From Adiantum capillus-veneris (Eukaryota > Streptophyta > Polypodiopsida > Polypodiales > Pteridaceae), in assembly GCA_014529385.2 (NCBI GenBank), contig CM043962.1, positions 54,149,905 to 54,209,904 on the forward strand: 60,000 nucleotides of DNA, read 5' to 3'. This document shows, in pieces, positions 31,826 to 41,289 of this stretch. How positions within the stretch are numbered: position 1 is the stretch's first letter; the number at the start of each line of letters is the position of its first letter. The notes below the pieces were generated by a model. It searched no databases and had not been told where the DNA came from. It saw only the letters and a program-made list of their open reading frames with translations. Both the position numbers and the translations under genes were made by a program.

Positions 31826-32794
31826 CTAGCTTAGTTGCACCACCTTGGGACCAATGAGCCTGATCAGCCACAGAAGGTCAGCACCTCGGATCACTTTGAC
31901 TCTTCCTAATGCATCTGTGAAGACGTAAGGCGTGATGGCAACACTTTGTACAATGCTGAGCCTTTTAGCAAGCAACAATTGGATGCTATTACCATAATCA
32001 GCATGACGAATGAAAGTGACATCATTAATGTGAAGCACATCATCAACTAAGATAGTTTCCTTAGATTGAGATAACTTCTTGAAAATTAGCAGCAAAGGTA
32101 GGGCAGGGAGGCTTTTCACGCGGTCTCCAAAGCACTTTGGACAATATCCAAAGTGATCTTCACGCGGACAGGAGGTTGGCTTGGGATTGGTGGTGTCTGC
32201 ATTCACAAAGTGCACTGGGAGCACTCGCAGACGGGCGGCAATCTTGTAGGCAAGCCTTCGCCTCTTTGCTTCTGGAGGATTTAGGGGTGAGAGTCGTGGT
32301 TGCAAGTTGGAGGTTGAAGTTGGTTGCTCACTAGCCTTTTTCTTGCCTGTAGTGGTCATGTAATCCCTTATTAATGAGATTAAGCCAAATGTTACCTTAC
32401 GCTTGAGCACGCGCTGCGGCCTTGGGCCACTTAGGTGTAGAGGTGATCTTCCTCCTCTTAGTCGGCTCCTCAGAAAAGAGAGGTCTGGTGATCCTTTCTC
32501 TTCCCTTAATGTGTGTCACAGTACCTTCGTGTATGTTGATGTAGAATATTTCAAGCCCGTGTGCGTTGGAGGTTTCTGGAGCACTCATAGGTTGAGAGGA
32601 GAGGTATATCAAGCTCTTCTTCTTACTCTCCTTCGTTGGCGACAATCACGAACAAGGCATGTAGAAGAACTTACTTCTTGAATTTCAATGACACTGCAAC
32701 CTGGTAACAAGACCTCGATGAAAGCTTTTAAGGCCTCTAAAGCCTCCTCCTCTTCTGTTCTCCAATTTGCAAACTCCTCACGCCATTCGTCCAT
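31826..32794 (-). pseudogene. Additional ORF upstream of gag (unknown product)
   Basis: Three overlapping frames between the 5' LTR and gag appear to be one gene split by frameshifts: 32609-32794 (acidic start MDEWREEFANWRTEEEEAL), 32397-32645 (contains H-G-L-E-I-F-Y-I-N-I-H-E-G, T-K-R-R-K-I-T) and 31826-32410 (194 codons, P-E-A-K-R-R-R-L-A-Y-K-I-A, H-F-G-Y-C-P-K-C-F-G-D with a C-x2-C pair, then hydrophobic segments). No known domain is recognised. Ogre/Tat elements can carry an extra ORF between the 5' LTR and gag, so the position is known, but I cannot show homology to the Ogre product. Confidence 0.6.
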
Positions 32795-32847
32795 GTTGTA
32801 GATTGCACATCTTCATTGCTTGTGGACTGAAGGTCTGTGTAGCCCTC

Positions 32848-32866
32848 CTCCGTGGGGGCACCAAAA
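32848..32866 (-). other. Candidate gypsy primer-binding site
   Basis: On the minus strand the bases after the 5' LTR read TTTTGGTGCCCCCACGGAG. The part from TGG on is the expected position and form of a tRNA 3'-end complement, but I cannot name the tRNA. Confidence 0.5.
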
Positions 32867-34363
32867 TGATAGCGGGAAAAAGAGCAGTGCAATCGGGTGG
32901 CCTCTGTACTCGTGCACACTCCACAAACCACGCCTCATGCAAACAGGCAAAGAACAAAACAAAGGGGGCACCACCCTAAATTAAGAGGTTTAGGGACCTC
33001 ACACATAGTGCACATAGGCAAGTGAGACTTCTGGCATTATGATGGCATCAAAACATATGGCAAAACACATAGAAACGAAGCTTAGGGACCTTATGTAGCA
33101 TATATATACACAAGTCATCAGCTTAACAATACAACGGCATCTGATCATACATAACAAGGATATAGAGAAGCAAGCCAAGGATGGCATAAACCCTTGTCAA
33201 AAACAATCAACCCAGCAAGTAGGTATGATCCTACTAGCAACACATCAATACCTTAGAGAATGATGGCGAGGATGGTGGCCATGGAGCATGAGAGAAGACT
33301 CCTTATTTAGGTTTTAGGGCTAGTAATGTAGCATACTAGAGGGAGAGAGAGAGAGGGAGAGAGAGTAGAGCTCCACCCATAGCTTCTCGTTGTGAGCAAT
33401 GTCGTCATAGCTTCATTGCTTGGTGAAGTGGGTGAAGTGTTGGTTTTGAGTGAGAGAAGGCCTCCTTATATAGGTTTCTGAGAGGGTTTAGGATTAGGGA
33501 TAAACATGCTTAAATCCGCTGATTGGGGTTACTTTTTTCTTAGGGTGGTCAACAGATTGAGGTCACCTGATATATCACTATCAAGATATTCTCTAGAGTG
33601 ATGTGAGAGGGGAGGGTAAATGCTGATTTTTTTTATTGTGACACATGGGGATAAGGCCTTGACCAGCATTTAAGAGAAGGTAAGGTGGCTGTTGAAACTA
33701 GAGGTTCTGCACATGTCAGGGGGGGACCTGCTGGGTCCTCCTGAATATCAAATTCTCAAAAAATCCTCAACCATGGCTTCTTTTGACATGTGTTCTTTGA
33801 AAAAATCAGCATGTCTCTTTTCAACTCAAAAGTCTTTATCCCTGTTGACTCACCTTTACCATAAGATTTTCCCCTTTTCTCCTCCTGTAACTGCATTGTT
33901 GATGCCCAATCACTGCTTCTAGTAACAGTGAACTGTTACCTACCAAATACTTATGGTGGAGTAAAAAATATTTACCATGGGTAAAAAAAAGTTACTGTAG
34001 GTAAAAAGTGATTTGTATTTACCATGTAGGTGAGAAATATTTACTGTAGGTAAAAAGATATTTACTGTCGGTAAAAAGGTGAAAACGGAGTATGCTGTGC
34101 TGTGAGTCCACACGAACATCCTCGTGTAAATTTCACTAGAAATTCACACCTAGAATGGGCTATTCTATAAGATATAGGTTGTAGGCATGCATAAGAGCTC
34201 GTTCCCACGTATCTTCTGTCCATGGCACTTTTTACTCTTTGGTGCTTGTGAAGTAGATTTTTCTTCTCTTTCGAGATCCCTTGGACTAGAGTATCCTCAT
34301 CTCCCCAACAACTGACTGTGCCTTTATCGCATCTTCAGAAGGGGTCCTAAAAACCATGCATCA
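32867..34363 (-). repeat. Gypsy 5' LTR
   Basis: A 1497-bp partner of 24192-25705 with the same ends. It is 17 bp shorter, mainly from one fewer TATTTACTGT-type repeat, plus a few substitutions and single-base indels. Confidence 0.95.
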
Positions 34364-34773
34364 GCATGAACTATACCTATGTCATTTTGCATAGCATGAA
34401 ACGTGATGTGTAATGAGAACTAAGAGAGAGAGTATGAGTAAGCGCTTTGTATAAAAGAGGGCACTCAGGCGTGACATCCCTTACATAAGGTTTTTTGAAA
34501 ACATTTAGCAAACTAAGTCTTTTTTTAATGCTTATTTTTTAAAAAAAGCAGAACTCACATTATGTGAGTTAGATAGTATTAACCATAAACAAAAAGTACA
34601 TGACTGTCCCCGTCACTTAACTTGCACTGAGACTCAAAAACGATGACGAGTCCACCAGGCTTTTACAAGGAGCCCGAATCCAACAATACAACTCATAGAT
34701 TATACAATAAAATGTTGAGAATCACCTACTAGCAAGAAACAAAGACGACTATGAGGCCACCTTGTAAGGTGTA
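34364..34773. other. Unassigned sequence between gypsy element and hairpin
   Basis: After the right GCATG duplication (34364-34368) there is AT-rich sequence with no useful open frame and no recognised motif. Confidence 0.5.
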
Positions 34774-34891
34774 GGGAAAGGACCTCAAGTGTCCTTCCCC
34801 AAAAATATTGTGACCACGTGGCGACCGGCGGAGGCTGGGAGCCACGTGGGAGCAATTATTTTATGGGGAAGGACACTTGAGGTCCTTTCCC
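34774..34891. repeat. 28-bp perfect inverted repeat with two G-boxes in the loop
   Basis: The arms 34774-34801 and 34864-34891 are perfectly complementary over 28 nt (starting GGGAAAGGACCTCAAGTGTC). The 62-bp interval holds CACGTG at 34815-34820 and 34843-34848, in the inverted pair CCACGTGGC/GCCACGTGG. It could be the hairpin of a small foldback element or an upstream regulatory or small-RNA-producing site for the gene that starts about 400 bp downstream. Confidence 0.88.
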
Positions 34892-34960
34892 GTCCGTCAA
34901 ACGTCTAGGGGAAGGGGGCCATTTCGAGCGATGGTGTTTGAGCTGCATGGTCGCTTTTTG

Positions 34961-35175
34961 CTAGGGTTTGTGCATTCTTCTGCTTTTTGCGAGGGTTTGT
35001 GCATGTTCTTTGCCTAAGGTGCTCTCTGCTGCTAGGGTTTGTGCAGGTTCTCCTAGGGTTTGTGCAGGTCGCCTTGTCCTAGGGTTTGTGCAGGTTCTAT
35101 GTGCTGCTTAGGGTTTTCTGTGCGTAGGAAAGAGTGTTTCGCTTTGCCTATGGCAGGCATGGATTTTAGGGTTTT
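34961..35175 (+). promoter_or_regulatory. Cluster of telo-box-like AGGGTTT motifs
   Basis: AGGGTTT occurs seven times in 215 bp (near 34963, 34992, 35034, 35055, 35081, 35110, 35168), mostly as CTAGGGTTTGTGCAGGTTCT-like units. In plants telo-boxes mark promoters and 5' UTRs of growth-related genes. Here they form a degenerate tandem repeat just before the recombinase-like gene, consistent with a promoter/5' UTR. Confidence 0.65.
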
Positions 35176-35621
35176 GAGAGGTGGTGTTTTGAGGGGTGGA
35201 GTTCCGTAAGAAGTTTGGTTGCTGGAAAGCGAGTGTGGAACTTTTTGGAAGGTATTTTGTGGGGTGAAACTCTCAGAGAGTATAGTTTCTTTTTGTTCGA
35301 AGGGAGAGCTTGGAATGAGTTCGCAGCCGACCTTCTGCGTTCTGCCTGATGTTGATGAGGGTATTGGAGCAGGTGCATTTGGGCGTCGTGAAGCTGGAGG
35401 GCAGCTTGGGGGTGGTGCAGTTCATGGGGGTAGTAGTTCTTGTCGACCTAATGAAGCATCTGTAGATGGTGTAGGTAAACTTGGAGCAGTCGTAGAACTT
35501 GGAGCAGTCGTACAACTTGGAGCAGATGAAGCTTCTACAACAACAAATGTCAGCGAATTTGGGGGTTCTGGGACAAATGTCGGATTTGTATGAGCTGATG
35601 GAGAAATTTGTCCTTCTGCAG

Positions 35622-35778
35622 GTATTTCTTAGCAATTCTTTGTGCATGCATGTTATTGTTAGTGATTTAGAATATGCATGTAAGTAGGTTTGCTTAGGAA
35701 TATTTAGATATGGATTTTTTTACTGATAAGAATGTCTGCATGCTGTTTTGTTTGTAATTTGTGCTTTCTGCTGTGTAG
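35622..35778 (+). other. Predicted intron 1 of recombinase-like gene
   Basis: Donor CTGCAG|GTATTT, acceptor GTGTAG|GTGATG. Splicing joins the 35315 frame to exon 2 in phase, but that frame has TGA at 35591. A second frame in exon 1 (Q-rich, 35499-35621) is open to the donor but would not join in phase. Confidence 0.6.
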
Positions 35779-36766
35779 GTGATGTGCTTTGTAGTATTGT
35801 TGAATGTTCTGATGTTGGTGGTGTACCTATGCTGGATGTGGAAGCTGGCAGCAATACTGTGCCAGGTTTTCTTGTTGGTAATAGCGACCTTGAGGAGTTT
35901 TTGAGTGCTGGGGATAGTGGGGCCACACAACACAAGGATAATTGGGCACGTAAAAAGTTTGATACATGGAGGAAAATGTCTAGTGTGGATTGTGATATTC
36001 CTCTTGAGAAGCTGGATCTTCGTCAACTGAATGAAATGCTTGCTAGGTTTTTTGTTGTGGTATGTAAACAGGATGGTGGCTTATTTCCATCAGACACATT
36101 GACGGGAGTGTTGCGGTGCTTTGGTAGAATGATAAAAAAGGAGCAGGATTTGAGAGTTGCTGCTACTGGTATTGTTGAGGTGTCGTTTGATATTGTACGG
36201 AATCCTATCTTTAAATTGACTCAGAACGCTATTCTGGCTGCGATGCGAAGGTCAGTCGCTGCTGGAGTTTGCAAGGAGAGGAAAAAAGCTTCAGTGATTG
36301 GTGTTAGTTTGCAGCATGAGATTCTGCAGGATGTTGATTTCAGTATCCAGCATGGTCGTGGGTGTCAAATGAGATTTTCTTACTTTTGCATGTTGCATTT
36401 CTCAATCACGGGTGGTTTAGAGCTCTATAAGCTTGAGAGGATGATGTTCCCGCGTGGTAAAGATGAGCTTGGAGAATATGTTAGGTTGGTTTGTGAGTTT
36501 TTGGCTTATAGCGATAAGCTTCTTAGTTGGCACTTAGTGGTATTGAGTTTTTTTGTGCTTGCAAGTTTTGTGAGCGTGCTAGTAAAAATTATAAGGTTGA
36601 CTTGATGCATTTTCAGCCGGAGCACTTTCGACCTGCTGTTACAGTTTGTGATGATGATGTTGTATTGACATTTGATTAGTTGATGCGTCACATGCCGTGT
36701 ATTGTTGAGGGTGATAAGAATCTGTTGTTTTTGTTTTTGCAGCCAATTAACTCTCCTCGCACGCAG

Positions 36767-36851
36767 GTTTAATAAGTTTTTTTGTCATATTTCTTGGTGT
36801 GCAATTTTTACATTTTTCTGAGTCAATTATCGATTACTAAATTTCTTGCAG
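36767..36851 (+). other. Predicted intron 2 of recombinase-like gene
   Basis: Donor ACGCAG|GTTTAA, acceptor CTTGCAG|ATTTGG. The 85-bp intron is T-rich with an in-phase junction between Q and I-W-Y-S. Both flanking segments align to one domain, which supports the splice. Confidence 0.75.
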
Positions 36852-37188
36852 ATTTGGTATAGTCGTAACAAAGTGTCGGTGAAGGTGTTGCGCAATACTG
36901 TGAAGTAAATTGGCGATAGGACAGGAGTTGGTGGAAATTTCAGTAATAAGAGCTTACGAAGCACTTGTGTGACTCGAATGAGTCTTGGACAGGTGCCTCG
37001 TGAGGTTGGAATGATGGTGATAGGACATAAGCGTCCTACGTCATATGAGAAGTATGACCTCTCAAGTGAGGTGCGCATGGCTGCTGCGCAAGATATTCTA
37101 TCTCAGCCTTTTGATGGGTGTGGAAGACTAAAGGCCTACCCGCAGGTTTTGGAGGAAAAGTTCTCAAACTTCTGTCAGAATATTGAAG

Positions 37189-37274
37189 GTTGTGCTTTTC
37201 TTTGGTTAATGTAAGCTGATGATTGTTAGTGTTGGTAGTATAATTGGTTTTATGGTTTTTGTTATGTGATTCAG
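37189..37274 (+). other. Predicted intron 3 of recombinase-like gene
   Basis: Donor TTGAAG|GTTGTG, acceptor GATTCAG|GTGGTG, 86 bp. It joins N-I-E-G to G-G-A-R-A-K-K in frame. Confidence 0.65.
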
Positions 37275-38016
37275 GTGGTGGTGCTCGTGCAAAGAAGCAA
37301 GATGTTGTTGATGTTGGTGGACAGGTTGCTGATGTTGGTGGTGGACAGGTTGCTGCTGTTGGTGGACAGGTTGTTGCTGTTTGTGTTGTTTGCTGGTGGT
37401 TGCACCGCTTATAGTGTTGATATGTCAGTTGATGTTGGTAGTTCTTGTGCTTCAGCTGGTAATATTGGTTCCACTCGTAAAGGGTGTTCAACTGGTATTG
37501 TTGGTTTAGGTGGCAGTAAGGAAGTTGGTGTTGCTGGTAAAGGATGTTCAACTGGTATTGTTGGTTCAGGTGGTGGTCATTTGAAGCCAAGTGTGCCTTT
37601 TGTTCCCTACAGAATAGGGGAAGACATTCCTTTTGATGAGAGCCTTCTGTATGAGCTTCCACCTGAGTCGGCTAGAGCTCTAGGTATTGATGGTCGAAAT
37701 CCTCCCGTGTCAGTGTTTCCACTTTGCAACATGTCAAATTGCATTGTTAATGTATATGTCGGGAAGGAAAATATGCCCTTTGTACCTAAGAAGTAGTTGG
37801 ACTGTTGGAAAGTTTGTAGCTTACGACAAGTAGTAGTTGTGCTGCAGAGAACTATGATCAATCTTGTTTTGCTGGATTAATTTTGTTAATGGAAATCGAT
37901 GTTATATTTTATATTCTTTTGCCTCTCTTTGTAATAATATTTCTACAAAAGGGAATTCTTTCTACTGGTTATAGGCAGCATCTTTTTTACTTCAGTAGAA
38001 GTAGAAAACTACAAGG

Positions 38017-38220
38017 GCAGTAGGTTGAAATTCTGCTTGCTGATGTGTCGACAGTAGATTGAAATTTTGCTTGCTGATGTGTCAACACTAGATCGAAATT
38101 ATGTTTGCTGATTTGTCTACCCTAGGTTGATGTTCTGGACGCTCATGTGTCTGCCCTAGGTTGAAGTTCTGGATGTTGATGTGTCTGCCCTAGGTTGATG
38201 TTCTCGATGCTGATGTGTGA
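38017..38220. repeat. 34-bp minisatellite, six units
   Basis: Units begin TAGGTTGA or TAGATTGA at 38021, 38055, 38089, 38123, 38157 and 38191, spaced exactly 34 bp with about 75-90% identity. The last three units are the most alike. There are no unique spacers, so it is not CRISPR-like. Confidence 0.93.
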
Positions 38221-39465
38221 ATAGTTGTTTGCACTTGGTGACAGTGTGTGTTCACTATCATAGCTGATTGTGTTGTAGCTGACAGGATCAAGTTGGGTGG
38301 AGCATCCTAATCGTCCATTTAGTGTCAATTATGGATTTTAATAGAATCTAGATGGAGGGCCAAGATGCTCAGCCCCCTAACCCTGGACTTTGACGGAATG
38401 TTTGCCACCCATCCACCACAACTCCTGCTACTCGCCTCCACGGACAAAGCCAGCAACTTCAAGAGGCAAAGACCAATCGAACCAGACGAGGCCAGGAATT
38501 GAAAATCCTCAAACCCAATAGCAAGCCACCGGTGCCACCAATTCCGAACGCCCGCTGCCACCGAGCATTGATATTGCCAAAAGCCATCCCAAAGAGCACC
38601 ACCACACGAACCAAACAAAATTCACCAATGAGCTCCACCAACCATACCAGTAAAAGACATGAACAGAACAAAATCAAAATCTCCAGGCCTTAAGGGGGCC
38701 AAGTCCTTTCTTGAATGCAAGAAGCATCCGCAACCATTGATCTCCCACACATGCATGCCATCAGCCACACCATGCAGCAAAGGGCCAAACCCTAATACCA
38801 GCAAACACCATCTTGTGGAGGACCACGCATGTCCGCACCATCTGCATATACTCAGAGAAACTGGGAGGCCATTTCCCTCCCCAAGAGGAGGCGGGAGGGC
38901 TTCCCTCTCTTAGCACCAATAGGCAAACACCTTCCGTTGAAGCACTCTGAGCCTGAAATCCAAACTAACCTCAAACCCCAACCCACTGGAAGGTTCGCTC
39001 ACAACCGCAACAAAGTCTGGTTTCCAAACCCAAAGAACCTTCTTGCATATTTTCTCTAGCTAGAGCAGGGCCGCCAAGCACCTAAGACCAAAAAAAAAAC
39101 ATGTGTAAAAGGGGATAACAGAGGGGACGCAGGCAAGGGCAGCTGGGAGCCCACCCCATGACCTCCCATATCCACCAGCTATGGCCACTCCCGCTTCGTC
39201 TCCATCGATGGTTGGGACAGCCGTCTCCTGATTGCAACACCCCATCAGCCCCTCGACAGCCACCTTGGAGAACCCCACCTCATGTAAGCCTGCCAGGGCT
39301 GGCACTGAGCTGCAGCAACCAGGCGCCTCCCTTCCTCTATTCTTTGCACATAAACCAGAGCCGACCAACATCTATGCAAAACACTTAAGACTTAGTTCGT
39401 ACTAGTATGTGACCCACGCGTTGCTGCGGCGAAGCAGTACGGCTGGACACTAGTAGAAGAAGAGC
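38221..39465. other. Unassigned region with overlapping Pro/Ser-rich frames
   Basis: Several 60-100-codon frames occur on both strands (plus: 38499-38693, 38659-38913, 38829-39059; minus: 38325-38618, 39060-39371). GC is higher than around it and the plus frames are Pro/Ser/Lys-rich, but I see no conserved motif. It ends in CCCACGCGTTGCTGCGGCGA near 39412, a compositional edge. Confidence 0.4.
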
Positions 39466-40089
39466 TGAAAAAGAGCCTTTTTGGCTTTCTAAAAGAAACC
39501 CTTAGTGTTGTGTTGAGTTAGGGAGACTCCTTTCATTTCATATGGTGACATGATGGAGACTTACCTTTCATTTCACATCTTGATAAGTCTTTATTGTTTT
39601 AGAATGCTAAAGTGAAGCTTCACCTTGCATAAATTTTAGTAAATATTATACACACACACACATGTTTTTTTTGCATTTTACTGTTGTAGAATGCTAAAGT
39701 AAAGCTTCACTTTGCATAATTCTAATAAATTCTATACACACACATATATATTAATTAGTTCTTTTTGGCTTTCTAAAAGAAGCCTTAGTGTTGAGTCGAG
39801 TTAGCCATCCTTCCAATGTTTTCATTGCCAACGATGGAGACTCATCTTAAATGTTGATGGAGTTTGTCAAATGGGTCCCCTTCATTTCATAGCCTTACAG
39901 AGCTTTTTAAGACTTTGCCTTGTTTATTTTTTTTGTCCTTTCTTATCTTATATTATTTTCAACATGAACACACAATTTATACTTGTTCTTTTTTCTTATG
40001 ATGGGACTACATTGCTTTTATTTTGTGTACCTTTTTATTTTTAAAGCTTTTAAAGAGTAAAGAGTTGTTTTCACAAGAATAAGCGATTG

Positions 40090-40173
<84 letters not shown>

Positions 40174-41289
40174 TATTTCCCTCATATCTTGATTTCCTTT
40201 TTGGAAAGCCATCGTGAAATCTCACCTTGTTATTTCACCTTTCATTTCACAACTTCACATGGCTTTACATTTCTTGCATTTTATAGCTTGATTCCAGTCA
40301 GTGTTAACGTTCGAAAAAGTCTCTTTAATTAAGCGGCTGTTGATCGAGTTTCTTCCTCACAAAGAAGAAAATAAAAAATACTAGCATAAATTTTGAGATT
40401 TGCAAAATTTTTGGACGACTTTCTCACATATTTCATCGGTTTTTCTATCGTTTACCATGGTTTGCAGTTAGCTAGTTTCGATTTTCAATCGGCTCAAGAC
40501 TAAGCTGACGCAATCCTTTCCCAAACATTGATACCAGTTTAATTCAACCTAACAATTTTATCACTTTCTTATTGTTTTTGAAAGCCGTCCTGACCCTTTC
40601 ACTTGTTTTTTTTTTGTGGAACGCCTAAGGTATACACTATTTTGTCAACACCAAAGGGTGGAAAAGTACTTGGACCCTCTTTCTACCACCACCTTAAGGT
40701 TTACACTTAAGCGACCCAAGACTATAACTATACCATTGCAAAACCTTAGTAGAGCACCATAGAACTCAAAAAAATTAAGGGTTCTTTTTGGCAAGGCAAA
40801 GGCTATAGAGATGCCTTCTCTTTTTGCTGACTAAAATAGAAAAAATGTTGAGTTGTATTTGCAAGCATTTTTTGATAGGCCATAAATGTTCATTGGTTGA
40901 AATAAGATAGTGGGCACTCAGTGAAACGACTAGTGTGTAAATGTGATGATGGGCTTCAAAAGCTCAGTCGGGAAGGAAAGTACTTTGGGCTTAAAGCAAG
41001 AAACGTTATCAATGAAAAATGAGGAGTATTTTTGGTCCGCCCACACGGCTAAGGCCATAGTGATTTGTTTCAACGTGGCTTCCATCGCCAGCAGTGCCGA
41101 GAAAGGCTTTTATTTTGGCGCAGACTCTTCATGCCAGTTTCGATAGCCATAGCCCGCGAAGCTGTCGACCTATGAGCTTGATTCGCCACAGCCTCGGCAA
41201 GTAATCTCTCTTTCTATTCTTCTTGTTCCTTTCACTCTTACGGGTTGTGTTAGAGTTTTGATGGCCTTCAGGTTTAGCACCAAGCTTCC
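39466..41289. other. AT-rich intergenic region with tandem duplications; end may be PARP-like 5' UTR
   Basis: Two segments are duplicated: TTTTTGGCTTTCTAAAAGAA at about 39479 and 39767, and AGAATGCTAAAGTGAAGCTT / AGAATGCTAAAGTAAAGCTT at about 39601 and 39689. A (TC)n(TA)n block lies at 40092-40168. The last 200 bp (41090-41289), pyrimidine-rich before the ATG at 41290, may be leader of the PARP1-like fragment. Confidence 0.55.
40092..40168. repeat. (TC)n(TA)n compound microsatellite
   Basis: About 18 TC units are followed by TA-rich alternating sequence. Minus-strand frames across it (IYIYIY...RERERE) are artefacts. Confidence 0.96.

Larger units (their letters stand above)
24192..34363 (-). 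mobile_element. Complete but disabled Ty3/gypsy (Tat-like) retrotransposon
   Basis: A 10.17-kb element in minus orientation has LTRs of 1514 and 1497 bp, 5-bp TSD GCATG, a purine tract before the 3' LTR and, in order, an extra ORF, gag, protease, RT, RNase H with an additional archaeal-type RNase H, and integrase. Gag-pol is broken by an in-frame TGA after gag, by frameshifts in RT (about 29045) and in integrase (about 27210), and by a tandem duplication in the integrase C-terminus. The dual RNase H and the D-G-G protease motif point to the Tat lineage. LTRs differ by several substitutions and small indels, so it is older than the copia element. Confidence 0.92.
35315..37796 (+). pseudogene. 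DUF3504/Crypton-type tyrosine recombinase-like gene, multi-exon, broken
   Basis: A likely exon structure with GT-AG introns is 35315-35621, 35779-36766, 36852-37188 and 37275-37796. Introns are 157, 85 and 86 bp, and the second and third keep frame exactly. Exon 2 encodes L-D-L-R-Q-L-N-E-M-L-A-R-F-F, K-Q-D-G-G-L-F-P-S-D-T-L, then L-H-F-S-I-T-G-G-L-E-L-Y-K-L, the N-terminal layout of DUF3504 proteins. Exon 3 encodes I-W-Y-S-R-N-K-V, N-K-S-L-R-S-T-C-V-T-R-M and M-V-I-G-H-K-R-P-T-S-Y-E-K-Y, the recombinase C-terminal signature (R, GH, Y; the usual NHS-x-R His is Lys). Exon 4 has Gly/Val tandem repeats then I-G-E-D-I-P-F-D-E-S-L-L-Y-E-L-P. Damage: TGA 35591, frameshift about 36550, TAG about 36676, TAA 36906, frameshift in exon 4. 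Cryptons do carry introns. Host co-option of a relative is the alternative. Confidence 0.72.

Noticed and set aside
35273-35647. 124-codon minus-strand frame, Cys/Ser/Thr-rich
   Set aside because: Antisense shadow of the recombinase-like exon 1. Its repeats come from the 18-bp DNA repeat.
37036-37662. 208-codon minus-strand frame, Gln/His/Tyr-rich
   Set aside because: Antisense of exons 3-4 and their Gly/Val repeats. It spans the predicted intron and has no domain.
38017-38220. Regular 34-bp repeats as a CRISPR array
   Set aside because: Units are contiguous with no unique spacers, diverge by 10-25%, and the context is a eukaryotic genome.
38325-38618. Gly/Trp-rich minus-strand frame as a LINE or host protein
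   Set aside because: No RT, endonuclease or other motif, and an equally long frame lies on the opposite strand. Left unassigned.
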